A DNA stretch of 64,000 nucleotides, taken from an uncultured Pelagibacteraceae bacterium (lineage in GTDB: Bacteria; Pseudomonadota; Alphaproteobacteria; Pelagibacterales; Pelagibacteraceae). Each line of letters starts with the position of its first letter. The stretch's first letter is position 1. The stretch is taken from contig CACJWN010000001.1 of assembly GCA_902597175.1 (NCBI GenBank), positions 62,001-126,000 on the forward strand. The letters are read 5' to 3'. The notes under the pieces were generated by a model. It searched no databases, had not been told where the DNA came from, and saw only the letters and a program-made list of their open reading frames with translations. Below are positions 54,546-63,040 of this stretch, piece after piece. The position numbers were made by a program, and so were the translations under genes.

Positions 54546-54890
54546 TCACTTAATTATCTTAAGTTTATTCCAACTTGTCTTGCTAATTAAATTATCCAAA
54601 TTTTCGGATTTTCGCAAAATATTTCCATTTCTATCTTTTATAAAAAATTTTTCGTTAAAATATTTAGGTTTAAAATTTTTCGTAATCCTCAAAACTGGTT
54701 TTTCAGACGCTCTTTGATAAACATCGAATGAAACTTCTTTAGATCCGGAAGAAAAGGAATAGTCTTTCCAAGATCCATTTGAAACCATTTTCGCATAAAG
54801 ATTTAAGATACATTTAAGTTCTCCTTTGATAAAAAATTCTTCACTATATTTTTTTACGTCGTTATTTATAACTAATTGAATACGTTTCAT
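54546..54890 (-). CDS. DUF2794-family protein
   Basis: A 114-aa protein: FFIKGELKCILNLYAKMVSNGSWKDYSFSSGSKEVSFDVYQRASEKPVLRITKNFKPK matches the DUF2794 core (F.r.EL..iL.lYgrmVaaGeWRDYai...kd.a.FsvfrRasE.PlyrieK.P). The family is alphaproteobacterial and has no known function. It overlaps the yciB gene by 4 bases; this pairing (yciB with DUF2794) is a recurring neighbourhood. There is no membrane helix. Confidence 0.85.
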   Translation of the reverse strand: MKRIQLVINNDVKKYSEEFFIKGELKCILNLYAKMVSNGSWKDYSFSSGSKEVSFDVYQRASEKPVLRITKNFKPKYFNEKFFIKDRNGNILRKSENLDNLISKTSWNKLKIIK

Positions 54891-55489
54891 ATCTTATATC
54901 TTCTAATTAGCGGTAATTGAAAAACTGTAAATATAAATGTAATTGGTAAAATTCCCCAAACTTTAAAGTTTACCCAAGTAGTTTCAGGTTGGGTTCTCCA
55001 TACAATCTCATTAATAAATGCTAAAAAAATAAAAAAATAAGCCCATCTGAAATTTAATTTATCCCAGCCAATTTCATTCAATTGAAAGGCAGTTTGTAAG
55101 AAAAATTTTAGGAAATTTTTGTTGAAAAAAACTTTACTGACTATCAAGGTTCCTGCAAAAATTACATTTACAATTGTAGGCTTCATATAAATGAATACTG
55201 GATTATTAAAATATAAAGTAAGACCCCCAAAAAGGGTTATAACAATACCACCAATCAACGGCACATACGGGATTTGTTTTTCTACAAAGTAAATCACCGC
55301 TACAGCTAATACTGTTGCGATTATAAGTGGAGGGATGGCAGTAGTAAGATTATTCCCACTTTTGTAATAAATTGTAAAAAATATTAATAATGGACCAAAG
55401 TCACAGATAAATTTTAAGAATGACTTATTCACAATATAAGAGACTAACACATTATAAATTTTAAACAAATTAGATATTGATTTTAACAA
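54887..55489 (-). CDS. yciB: Inner-membrane-spanning protein YciB (septation protein A)
   Basis: A 200-aa protein with five or six membrane helices: FICDFGPLLIFFTIYYKSGNNLTTAIPPLIIATVLAVAVIYFVEKQIPYVPLIGGIVITLFGGLTLYFNNPVFIYMKPTIVNVIFAGTLIVSKVFFNKNFLKFFL. The run EIGWDKLNFRWAYFFIFLAFINEIVWR is the IspZ/YciB signature, close to W..l..rWa.fF...A..Ne.vWr. It acts in membrane synthesis or septation in E. coli. Divergent from hspQ, 21 bases apart. Confidence 0.95.
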   Translation of the reverse strand: MLKSISNLFKIYNVLVSYIVNKSFLKFICDFGPLLIFFTIYYKSGNNLTTAIPPLIIATVLAVAVIYFVEKQIPYVPLIGGIVITLFGGLTLYFNNPVFIYMKPTIVNVIFAGTLIVSKVFFNKNFLKFFLQTAFQLNEIGWDKLNFRWAYFFIFLAFINEIVWRTQPETTWVNFKVWGILPITFIFTVFQLPLIRRYKI

Positions 55490-55510
55490 AAAAATTACTA
55501 ACTATGAGGT

Positions 55511-55834
55511 ATGACAATAAGTAACAATGCAAAATTTTCTATCGGAGAAATAGTCAAACATCGTCATTTTGATTTTAGAGGAGTAATTTACGATGTGGAT
55601 TTTGAATTTAATAATTCTGAAGAATGGTATCAATCAATTCCTAAAGAAGTTCGCCCAAGAAAAGATCAGCCATTTTATCATTTATTAGCTGAGAGTAATG
55701 ACGTTACTTACGAAGCTTATGTTTCAGAGCAGAATTTATTAATTGATAATTCAAAAGAGCCTGTGAAGCATCCGCTTATAGAGGAAATTTTTTCGGGCAA
55801 AAAAGGCTCAAGTTACTTTAAAATATCTAATTAA
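55511..55834 (+). CDS. hspQ: HspQ-like heat-shock protein (YccV, hemimethylated-DNA-binding domain)
   Basis: A 107-aa YccV domain: AKFSIGEIVKHRHFDFRGVIYDVDFEFNNSEEWYQSIPKEVRPRKDQPFYHLLAESNDVTYEAYVSEQNLL, with the conserved PRKDQPFYHLL stretch. HspQ binds hemimethylated oriC DNA in E. coli in vitro and acts as an adaptor of the Lon protease. The gene is nearly alone between yciB and the ccm cluster, so it probably has its own promoter. Confidence 0.92.
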   Translation: MTISNNAKFSIGEIVKHRHFDFRGVIYDVDFEFNNSEEWYQSIPKEVRPRKDQPFYHLLAESNDVTYEAYVSEQNLLIDNSKEPVKHPLIEEIFSGKKGSSYFKISN

Positions 55835-55911
55835 TAATTACCCGCCTTAAATAAAACAACATTTACTCAAATCTGGAACACAGAGATTATATATTTTTTT
55901 CAAGTTTTAGC

Positions 55912-55959
55912 TCAATTGAGAATAAACTTCTTATATTACTCCCTCCAATTCTCAATTGG
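55912..55959. repeat. Inverted repeat upstream of the ccm operon
   Basis: TCAATTGAGAA (55912-55922) pairs with TTCTCAATTGG (55949-55959), an 11-bp stem (10 Watson-Crick pairs plus one T-G) with a 26-base loop. The left arm also contains the 10-bp palindrome CTCAATTGAG. It lies 49 bases before ccmC and 78 bases after hspQ. It may be an operator for the ccm genes or an RNA element; a T tract needed for a terminator is missing. Confidence 0.5.
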
Positions 55960-56008
55960 GCCTATAATAGACCTTCACAAAAAAAAATTATTATAGTAGT
56001 TAAGGGAA

Positions 56009-56716
56009 ATGTTTAATTTTTTTCATAATAGCAATATCTTTATTTGGATAGAAAAATTAATAAATTTTATAAATTCTATCTTCTTTGTTTTGCTTTTGGT
56101 TGCCCTTTCATTTGCTTTAATTTTTTCTCCTCCAGATTATTTACAAGGAGAAAGTGTAAGAATAATGTATGTGCATGTTCCTGCTGCCTGGATAGGTCTG
56201 GCTTCTTTTACGGCCATTGCTTTTCTATCGATAATAAATTTTATTTTCAAAATTAAAAATTTAACATTAATAGCAAAAAGTATAGCTCCGATAGGACTAT
56301 TGTTCACTTGTATTGCGATTGTCACAGGATCTATTTGGGGTCAACCTACATGGGGAACTTTCTGGGCTTGGGATGCAAGGATAACCTCAATGGTTATTCT
56401 AGCTATTTTCTATTTACTTTTTATTTTTACACATAAATATTTGTCGGAAGAAAGCAAAGCTAATAATGTTTCAAGTTTAATAGCCATTGTAGGCTTGATT
56501 AATATACCAATAGTCAAATACTCGGTAGAATGGTGGGCAACTCTTCACCAACCAGCTAGTATTAAAATTAGCGGAACAAGTTCAATACACTCATCAATGT
56601 TAATGCCTCTATTACTAATGTTTTTTGTATTCATTTTGTACTGTGCGTTAATTTTTCTAATGAAATATAAGACAGAAATCATTAGAATTAAGAAAAAAAA
56701 TTTAAAAAGAATATGA
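56009..56716 (+). CDS. ccmC: Heme exporter protein CcmC
   Basis: A 235-aa inner-membrane protein with six helices and the tryptophan-rich WWD signature GQPTWGTFWAWDARITSMVILAIFYLLFI, flanked by the His residues of MYVHVPAAWI and WWATLHQPASI. CcmC loads haem onto CcmE on the periplasmic side. It starts the ccmC-D-E-F-G-H cluster; ccmA and ccmB, which form the ABC transporter with it, are not in the window. It overlaps ccmD by 4 bases. Confidence 0.97.
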   Translation: MFNFFHNSNIFIWIEKLINFINSIFFVLLLVALSFALIFSPPDYLQGESVRIMYVHVPAAWIGLASFTAIAFLSIINFIFKIKNLTLIAKSIAPIGLLFTCIAIVTGSIWGQPTWGTFWAWDARITSMVILAIFYLLFIFTHKYLSEESKANNVSSLIAIVGLINIPIVKYSVEWWATLHQPASIKISGTSSIHSSMLMPLLLMFFVFILYCALIFLMKYKTEIIRIKKKNLKRI

Positions 56717-56946
56717 TAAATAATTTAATATTAATGGACGGTTACGGGATTTTCGTGTGGTCGTCATTTGTAATTACTTTCTCAGTTTGTGGAATTTTTT
56801 ACTACAAAACTCGCAAAACTTTGAAAAAGTATGAAAAAGAATTTGCAAAAGAGATTGAAAATTTATCTGCTGAGCAAAAAAAAATTGTTTTAGAAAATTC
56901 TAAAATTGCTTCAAAAATTTTATCAGCTTATAACAAAACGATCTAA
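56713..56946 (+). CDS. ccmD: Heme exporter protein CcmD
   Basis: A 77-aa protein with one membrane helix, DGYGIFVWSSFVITFSVCGIFYYKTR, and a charged C-terminal tail KKYEKEFAKEIENLSAEQK. Its size and the GYg.FVW.S motif are those of CcmD, which helps release holo-CcmE from the CcmABC complex. The tail is longer than in many CcmD. It is 8 bases from ccmE. Confidence 0.9.
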   Translation: MINNLILMDGYGIFVWSSFVITFSVCGIFYYKTRKTLKKYEKEFAKEIENLSAEQKKIVLENSKIASKILSAYNKTI

Positions 56947-56954
56947 AGCATTTA

Positions 56955-57383
56955 ATGCTTCCAAAAAAAGTAAAAAAAAGAGCCTCTCTTTTAGCCATTT
57001 TTCTTTTAGCTTCTATTCTAGGTGTTTTTCTAATTTTAAATACCCTGAATAAAAATATTTTATATTTTAATTCACCTACAGATATCAAAATAAGTCAGGA
57101 CTTAAATTATAATAAAAAGATTAGAATAGGGGGCATGGTAAAAAAAAATACTTTAGAAATTAGCAATCAAGAAATAAAGTTTATTATTACAGATTTCAAA
57201 AATGAGATTAGTGTAAGCTTTAGAGGAACAATCCCAAATTTATTTGCCGAGGGCAAAGGAGTGGTGGCGGAGGGGATGTTGAAAGATAAAAGATTTTTTG
57301 AAGCTGATAGAATTTTAGCTAAACATGATGAAAATTATATGCCTCCAGAATTAAAGAATATTTTAAGTGACAATGCTAAGTAA
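56955..57383 (+). CDS. ccmE: Cytochrome c-type biogenesis heme chaperone CcmE
   Basis: A 142-aa periplasmic haem chaperone anchored by an N-terminal helix (SLLAIFLLASILGVFLILNTL). The OB-fold core is KIRIGGMVKKNTLEI, FIITDFKNEISVSFRGTIPNLFAEGKGVVAEG, and the haem-binding His is in ILAKHDENYMPPEL with the conserved Tyr of HDENY. It receives haem from CcmC and gives it to CcmF. It overlaps ccmF by 17 bases. Confidence 0.97.
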   Translation: MLPKKVKKRASLLAIFLLASILGVFLILNTLNKNILYFNSPTDIKISQDLNYNKKIRIGGMVKKNTLEISNQEIKFIITDFKNEISVSFRGTIPNLFAEGKGVVAEGMLKDKRFFEADRILAKHDENYMPPELKNILSDNAK

Positions 57384-59247
57384 TACTGGGAACTTTTTAC
57401 TATCTCTTAATGTCCTACTAAGTACTCTAATTATTTATTACTCTTATAATGATCTTAAAACGGCAGAGAATTTAATTTCTAAAAAAGTATTTAAAATTAG
57501 TATACTGCAAAGTACGTCAATTTTAATATGCTTCTTTACTCTTGTGTCTGCTTTTTTGGTTTCTGATTTTTCATTGATCACCGTTTACCAAAATTCTCAC
57601 ACACTTAAGCCAATTTTTTATAAAATATCGGGAACCTGGGGAAATCATGAAGGAAGTTTGTTGTTATGGGTAATAATTTTAACATTATTCTCTTTTTTAT
57701 TTTTAATTTATAATAAGAAACACCCAAAAAATTATAGACTTTATACTTTAATAATACAAAATTTTCTCATCTTAGGTTTTTTATTTTTTATATTATTTAA
57801 TTCAAATCCATTTAGTTTTGTTAGCCCTCCACCAAATGAAGGGTTAGGATTAAATCCAATTTTACAGGATCCCGCTTTAGCGATACACCCGCCTTTACTT
57901 TATGTGGGCTTTGTAGGATCTTCAATTTATTTTTCAGCAGCCATAGCATCGATGATTACAAATTACTCTGATAAATCATTTGCAAGCTCTATTAAGAGCT
58001 GGGTTTTAATATCTTGGTCCTTTCAAACTCTTGGAATTTTAGTTGGGTCTATTTGGGCTTATTATGAATTAGGCTGGGGTGGTTTCTGGTTTTGGGATCC
58101 AGTAGAAAACGCTTCGCTCTTACCATGGTTTGCAATGACAGCTCTTTTACATTCTTTATTAGTTTTAGAGAGAAGAAATGTATTATATTTTTGGTCTATA
58201 ATTCTTTGTTTACTAACTTTTGTTTTAAGTGTTACGGGGACCTTTTTAGTAAGATCTGGAATACTTAATTCAGTTCATACTTTTGCTAATGATCCAACAA
58301 GAGGTATTTATATCTTAGTATTTTTAAGCTTAATGATTCTAGCATCTGTTTACATTTTATTTTCAAAATATAAACCAGCAAGCACTGAAATAAATTCAAA
58401 TAGTAAAGAAACTTTTGTTTTAGTAAATAATTGGTTTATGATGTTTTATCTTATTACAGTATTACTTGGTACCTTGTACCCAATATTTACAGATGCAATT
58501 TCAAATAATAAAATTTCAGTTGGTCCTCCTTTTTACAATTCAGTAATTATACCAGTTGTTGTCATATTTTTATTTTTTATGGCGATAGGACCTAATGCGA
58601 AATGGGTAAAAAATAAATTTATTGATCTAAAAATTTATTCATTGATAATATTAGCTGCAGTATTGCTTAATTTTATTATTTTTTTCTTTCTCAAAAGCTA
58701 TAGTATTTTATCTAATTTAATAGTTATCTCTTCATTATTTTTGATTTTATCATCTATTTTAGATCTTCTTAAAAAAGAAAGTTTTAATTTTCCAAGAGTG
58801 ATATCGCATTTATCTTTTGGATTTCTTATCCTATTTATCGGGTTAAATCACAATTTCTCGATTGAAAAAGATTTTAATTTAAAAATAGGAGAAACCAAAA
58901 AAATTGATAATTTTAAATTTCATCTTAAAGATTTAAAGTTAGTTCAAGATACAAACTTTAAAGCTGTAATTGGCCAACTAAAAGTCAACGATTTGTTAAC
59001 AAAAGAAGAGAGGGTTTTAAAACCTGAAATAAGAATTTATGATAATCCTCGAACTTTAACCTACGAAGCTTCAATTCAAACAAATTTTTTAAGAGATTAT
59101 TACTTAACCATGAGTAATATTGATAGGTCTGACTATTACAATATTAAATTTCAAAAAAAACCACTTATGATTTGGATTTGGATATCAGTCGCTATGCTTT
59201 CTTTAGGAGGTTTTCTAAGTTTACTAAGACATGCAAAATATAATTAA
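57367..59247 (+). CDS. ccmF: Cytochrome c heme lyase subunit CcmF
   Basis: A 626-aa protein with about 14-15 membrane helices. The WWD box is AYYELGWGGFWFWDPVENASLLPWFAMTALLHSLL; GTWGNHEGSLLLWVIILTLFSFL and LVRSGILNSVHTFANDPTRG are family stretches, with conserved His residues for haem. It takes haem from CcmE and ligates it to apocytochrome c with CcmH. It overlaps ccmE by 17 and ccmG by 17 bases, suggesting strict coupling. Confidence 0.97.
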   Translation: MTMLSNTGNFLLSLNVLLSTLIIYYSYNDLKTAENLISKKVFKISILQSTSILICFFTLVSAFLVSDFSLITVYQNSHTLKPIFYKISGTWGNHEGSLLLWVIILTLFSFLFLIYNKKHPKNYRLYTLIIQNFLILGFLFFILFNSNPFSFVSPPPNEGLGLNPILQDPALAIHPPLLYVGFVGSSIYFSAAIASMITNYSDKSFASSIKSWVLISWSFQTLGILVGSIWAYYELGWGGFWFWDPVENASLLPWFAMTALLHSLLVLERRNVLYFWSIILCLLTFVLSVTGTFLVRSGILNSVHTFANDPTRGIYILVFLSLMILASVYILFSKYKPASTEINSNSKETFVLVNNWFMMFYLITVLLGTLYPIFTDAISNNKISVGPPFYNSVIIPVVVIFLFFMAIGPNAKWVKNKFIDLKIYSLIILAAVLLNFIIFFFLKSYSILSNLIVISSLFLILSSILDLLKKESFNFPRVISHLSFGFLILFIGLNHNFSIEKDFNLKIGETKKIDNFKFHLKDLKLVQDTNFKAVIGQLKVNDLLTKEERVLKPEIRIYDNPRTLTYEASIQTNFLRDYYLTMSNIDRSDYYNIKFQKKPLMIWIWISVAMLSLGGFLSLLRHAKYN

Positions 59248-59749
59248 ATTAATCACAGTATCTTTATTAGTGTTCATTCTTGGAATATTTTACCTTTCTT
59301 TAAATAGAAGTTCTAATTACGATACTAAATTTCTTGTCGGAAATAAAATAGCTGATATTGAATTAAAAAGCTTACAAAATGAAAAATTTTTTACGAATGA
59401 TGATTTTAAAAACAATAAATATACTTTAATAAATTTTTGGGCATCGTGGTGTGCACCTTGCAGAGTTGAACATCCATATCTAATGATGCTATCAAAGCAC
59501 CAACATCTCAAAATATTAGGTATTAATTTTAAAGATAAAAAGATTAATGCTTTAAAATTTTTAGAGGAACTAGGCGATCCCTACCATTACCTTGCAAAAG
59601 ATAGCTTTGGAAAACAATCAGTCAATTTTGGAATTTATGGTATACCTGAGAGTATATTGATTGATAATAAATTTAAAATTTTAAAAAAGATTATTGGTCC
59701 TCTTAATGAAAAAGATTTAGAGGAAATTAAAGAAATTATAAAATCCTAA
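59231..59749 (+). CDS. ccmG: Thiol:disulfide interchange protein CcmG (DsbE)
   Basis: A 172-aa membrane-anchored thioredoxin (N-terminal helix IKLITVSLLVFILGIFYLSL). The active site is FWASWCAPCRVEHPYLMML (CxxC: CAPC). The cis-Pro loop is YGIPESILIDNKFKILKKIIG. It reduces the apocytochrome CxxCH disulfide before haem attachment. It ends one base before ccmH. Confidence 0.96.
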   Translation: MQNIIKLITVSLLVFILGIFYLSLNRSSNYDTKFLVGNKIADIELKSLQNEKFFTNDDFKNNKYTLINFWASWCAPCRVEHPYLMMLSKHQHLKILGINFKDKKINALKFLEELGDPYHYLAKDSFGKQSVNFGIYGIPESILIDNKFKILKKIIGPLNEKDLEEIKEIIKS

Positions 59750-60117
59750 TGAAAATAAAGATACTTTATTTAATCCTTTTTTTTAACATCTCTATTTGTG
59801 CCTCCTCAAATGAAATTTTAAATGAAAGTCAAATTCACAAAAATCTCCGTTGTTTAGTCTGTCAAGGTCAATCAATTTCAGACTCAAATTCTGAATTTGC
59901 TCAAACTTTAAAAATGGTTGTTAAAGATTTAATTAAGCAAGGAAAAACTGAGGATGAGATCTATAATTTTCTTTCAGATAAATATGGAGATTGGATTTTG
60001 TATAAACCCAAGTTCAATTACGAAAATTTTTTACTTTGGTCATTTCCTTATTTAGTATTAGTTTTTGGAGGCTTTATAATCGTTTTTTTAATAAGAAAAC
60101 GCCAAAAAAAAACATAA
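59749..60117 (+). CDS. ccmH: Cytochrome c-type biogenesis protein CcmH
   Basis: A 122-aa protein with signal peptide KILYLILFFNISICASS and a C-terminal membrane helix WSFPYLVLVFGGFIIVFLI. The motif LRCLVCQGQSISDSNSEFAQTL (LRCxxCQ) is diagnostic. It is the oxidoreductase that handles apocytochrome in the CcmFH complex, and YGDWILYKP is a late conserved segment. CcmI is not encoded beside it. It is the last gene of the cluster. Confidence 0.96.
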   Translation: MKIKILYLILFFNISICASSNEILNESQIHKNLRCLVCQGQSISDSNSEFAQTLKMVVKDLIKQGKTEDEIYNFLSDKYGDWILYKPKFNYENFLLWSFPYLVLVFGGFIIVFLIRKRQKKT

Positions 60118-60161
60118 ATTGCTAACTGTACTTATTAACTATTTAGTTGTATTTTTTCAAA

Positions 60162-60665
60162 ATGAATCTTAAAATTTTAAGAGTTTTAACAATATTAGTA
60201 ATTTTTTCGTCTCAAGTTTTAGCTGATGATGACAACAAAGAACTTTCCTTCTATACAGGAACTTTTGATGTAATTGATAAAGAAGGTGACGATAAAACAA
60301 CTTTATTTGGTATTGAACATAAAAATCCTGATTTATTCAGAGACACCTTTTTAGGAAAATTTAAACCTGTTAGTGGCGCGTTTATAACAGGAAACAGTTC
60401 AGTATACTTGTATACAGGAATTGAAGGACAATATGGTCTAGGTCCACTAAAAATTTTACCAAGTTTTACTCCAGGGTATTATGAAAAGGGAGACGGTAAA
60501 GACTTAGGAAGCGTTTTAGAATTTAAAAGTGAAATTAAGTTTGGATTAGATATTTTTGAAAACTCTAAGCTAAGTTATAGTTATAGTCATATTTCTAACA
60601 ATGACTGGGGAGATACAAATCCAGGTACAGATAACCAACAAATTACATTTTCTAAAAACTTTTAA
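60162..60665 (+). CDS. PagL-like lipid A 3-O-deacylase (acyloxyacyl hydrolase family)
   Basis: A 167-aa outer-membrane-type protein. ATG 60162 is preferred to the track's TTG at 60147. Signal peptide LKILRVLTILVIFSSQVLA is followed by beta-strand repeats and a C-terminal Phe, suggesting an eight-stranded barrel. In the last third YSYSHISNNDWGDTNPGTDNQQ contains the PagL pattern: catalytic His (H143) and Ser (S145) as HxS with an acidic residue 14 positions after the His (Asp157; Glu in Pseudomonas PagL). PagL removes the 3-O acyl chain of lipid A. Sequence identity is low, so the call is moderate. Confidence 0.65.
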   Translation: MNLKILRVLTILVIFSSQVLADDDNKELSFYTGTFDVIDKEGDDKTTLFGIEHKNPDLFRDTFLGKFKPVSGAFITGNSSVYLYTGIEGQYGLGPLKILPSFTPGYYEKGDGKDLGSVLEFKSEIKFGLDIFENSKLSYSYSHISNNDWGDTNPGTDNQQITFSKNF

Positions 60666-60670
60666 TAACA

Positions 60671-61819
60671 ATGAATTTAAACGATTGTTATAATTTTGAT
60701 GATTTTAGAAAATTAGCAAAAAAGAATCTTCCAGCTCCAATATTTCATTATATTGACGGTGGCGCAGATGATGAAACTACTTTGAAAAGAAATACAGAGT
60801 CTTTTTTGAAATGCGACCTGGTGCCAAATATTCTTGCAAGTGTAGGAGAACCCGATTTATCAACGACAGTGTTTGGACAGAAAATCGATTTACCAATTTT
60901 CTTATCACCTACAGCCATGCAAAGACTTTACCATCATGATGGAGACAAGGCTTCAGCAAGAGCAGCAGAAAAATTTGGAACTTTTTATAGCATGTCCACA
61001 ATGGCGACTTCTTCAATAGAAGAAATAGCTAATATTTCTGGAGGTCCAAAACTTTTTCAACTCTATATTCATAAGGATCAAGGCTTGACAGATAACTTGA
61101 TTGATAGATGTAAAAGTTCTGGCTTTAAAGCAATGTGTTTAACTGTTGATACTGTCGTTGCAGGAAATCGTGAAAGAGATCACAGATGGGGCTTCACCAC
61201 TCCTCCAAAACTTACTTTAAAAAGTCTGATGAGTTTTGCAATGCATCCTAAATGGTCATTTAATTATTTAACACATGAAAAATTCCAATTAGCAAACGTG
61301 TCTCATTGGACAAAAAAAGGATCTAGCATCGCTAAAGGAGTAATGGATTATATCAATGAACAATATGATCCTGCGATGAGCTGGAAAGACGCTGAATATG
61401 TTGTAAAGAAATGGGGTAGACCGTTTGCTTTAAAAGGAGTTATGTCTGTTGAAGATGCAAAAAGAGCTGTTGATATTGGAGCATCTGCAATTATTCTTTC
61501 TAATCATGGGGGAAGACAACTCGATGGATCGAGATCTCCGTTCGATCAATTACCTGCAATTGCAGATGCAGTTGGAGGAAAAATAGAAATTATTTTAGAT
61601 GGTGGAATTAGAAGGGGGACACATGTTCTAAAAGCACTTTCTTTAGGAGCAACAGCATGTAGTTTTGGAAAAGGTTTTTTATTTGCATTAGGTGCAGGCG
61701 GCCAGAAAGGTGTAGAACAGATTCTGACTAGAATGAGAGATGAAATAAGGAGAGATATGATTTTACTAGGCTGTAAAAGCATAAAAGAGCTAAATAAAAC
61801 AAAAATCGCATATAGGTGA
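60671..61819 (+). CDS. FMN-dependent alpha-hydroxy-acid oxidising enzyme (LldD/glycolate-oxidase family)
   Basis: A 382-aa TIM barrel. Start YNFDDFRKLAKKNLPAPIFHYIDGGADDETTLKRN, FLSPTAMQRLYHHDGDKASARAA, TVDTVVAGNRERDHRWGF, LKGVMSVEDAKRAVDIGASAIILSNHGGRQLDGSRSPFDQLPAI (active-site SNHGGRQLD with catalytic His) and ILDGGIRRGTHVLKAL. It oxidises a 2-hydroxyacid such as L-lactate or glycolate to the keto acid with FMN. The exact substrate cannot be read from motifs. It lies next to an aminotransferase and glcD. Confidence 0.92.
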   Translation: MNLNDCYNFDDFRKLAKKNLPAPIFHYIDGGADDETTLKRNTESFLKCDLVPNILASVGEPDLSTTVFGQKIDLPIFLSPTAMQRLYHHDGDKASARAAEKFGTFYSMSTMATSSIEEIANISGGPKLFQLYIHKDQGLTDNLIDRCKSSGFKAMCLTVDTVVAGNRERDHRWGFTTPPKLTLKSLMSFAMHPKWSFNYLTHEKFQLANVSHWTKKGSSIAKGVMDYINEQYDPAMSWKDAEYVVKKWGRPFALKGVMSVEDAKRAVDIGASAIILSNHGGRQLDGSRSPFDQLPAIADAVGGKIEIILDGGIRRGTHVLKALSLGATACSFGKGFLFALGAGGQKGVEQILTRMRDEIRRDMILLGCKSIKELNKTKIAYR

Positions 61820-61868
61820 TGCAAAAAAACTAGTTTGCAAAAGTGCCAATAAATACTAGGTTTAAAAT

Positions 61869-63032
61869 ATGAAAATAGCAAAAAATTTAGACAGGCTTGG
61901 AACAGAAACGGCCTTTAGTGTTTTAGCTGAAGCTAAAAAACTTGAAGCCCAAGGAAAAGAAATGATTCACTTAGGACTTGGTCAACCTGATTTTAAAACA
62001 CCTCAGCACATAATGGATGCAGCAAAAAAAGCTATTGATGATGGACATCACGGATATGTTTTAGCTAATGGTATCACAGAATGTAGACAGGCAGTTTCTC
62101 GAAAAATAAAAAGTCTATATAAGAAAGAAGTTGATCCTGAAAGAATTATGATTATGCCAGGCGGCAAACCTACAATGTACTTTGCAATTCAAATGATTGG
62201 TGAGCCTGGCGCTGAAATAGTTCATCCGACACCTGGTTTTCCAATTTATGAGTCTATGATTAATTACACAGGTGCTAAAGCAGTGCCTTATGATTTAACA
62301 AAAGAGAAAGATTTAAAGTTTGATCCTGAAAAAATTTTATCTTTGATAACAGATAAAACTCGACTTGTGATCCTAATAAATCCAAATAATCCTACGGGGA
62401 GTTTTGTAGAAAAACCAGCAATTGATTTTCTTGCAGAAGGTTTAAAGAAACATCCACATGTCACGATACTTAGTGATGAAATTTACAGTAGGCAAATTTT
62501 TGATGGAAAAGAAATGCCAACTTTTTTTAATTATCCTGATTTACAGGATAGATTAATAGTTTTAGATGGATGGAGCAAAGCTTACTCCATGACTGGTTGG
62601 AGAATGGGTTGGAGTGTTTGGCCGGAAAAATTAATTTCGCATGTAACAAAATTAGCTATAAATAGTTTTTCCTGTGTAAATGCACCTTCTCAGTTTGCTG
62701 GAATAGCAGCATTAGATGGACCTGACGACTCTATTCATCATATGATGGAAAAATTTGATCAGAGAAGAAAATTAATTCACAAAGGATTAAATGATTTACC
62801 AGGAGTAACATGTAGTATGCCAGGAGGAGCATTTTATGCTTTCCCAAATGTTAAAGGAACAGGCATGAGTGGGTCAGAATTTTCAAAAAAATGTATGCAT
62901 GAGGCTGGTGTGGCAATTGTACCTGGAACAGCTTTTGGAAAAACATCTACAGATTACGTTCGTTTTAGCTTTGCAGCTTCTAGGGATAACATTCAAAAAG
63001 CACTAGAAAAAATCTCGAAAATGCTTAAGTAG
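61869..63032 (+). CDS. PLP-dependent class I aminotransferase
   Basis: A 387-aa fold-type I aminotransferase: FSVLAEAKKLEAQGKEMIHLGLGQPDFKTP, IMIMPGGKPTMYFAIQMI, LVILINPNNPTGSFVEK, VTILSDEIYSRQIFDG, and LDGWSKAYSMTGWRMGWSVWP, where the SKAYSMTGWR Lys binds PLP and Arg contacts the substrate carboxylate. The C-terminal GGAFYAFPNV and FRFS-like VRFSFA follow. It resembles AspC-like enzymes of Alphaproteobacteria. Its amino-group partner is unknown; the neighbours suggest glyoxylate or pyruvate as a possible acceptor (inference). glcD begins 8 bases downstream. Confidence 0.93.
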   Translation: MKIAKNLDRLGTETAFSVLAEAKKLEAQGKEMIHLGLGQPDFKTPQHIMDAAKKAIDDGHHGYVLANGITECRQAVSRKIKSLYKKEVDPERIMIMPGGKPTMYFAIQMIGEPGAEIVHPTPGFPIYESMINYTGAKAVPYDLTKEKDLKFDPEKILSLITDKTRLVILINPNNPTGSFVEKPAIDFLAEGLKKHPHVTILSDEIYSRQIFDGKEMPTFFNYPDLQDRLIVLDGWSKAYSMTGWRMGWSVWPEKLISHVTKLAINSFSCVNAPSQFAGIAALDGPDDSIHHMMEKFDQRRKLIHKGLNDLPGVTCSMPGGAFYAFPNVKGTGMSGSEFSKKCMHEAGVAIVPGTAFGKTSTDYVRFSFAASRDNIQKALEKISKMLK

Positions 63033-63040
63033 GACTGATT

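Noticed and set aside
60140-60158. Small AACTA/TAGTT hairpin with T tract after ccmH
   Set aside because: A 5-bp AT stem with a two-base loop is sterically poor; too weak to call a terminator.
61820-61839. TGCAAA / TTTGCA hairpin after the hydroxyacid oxidase
   Set aside because: Only 6 bp, AT-rich and without a T tract; not a credible terminator.
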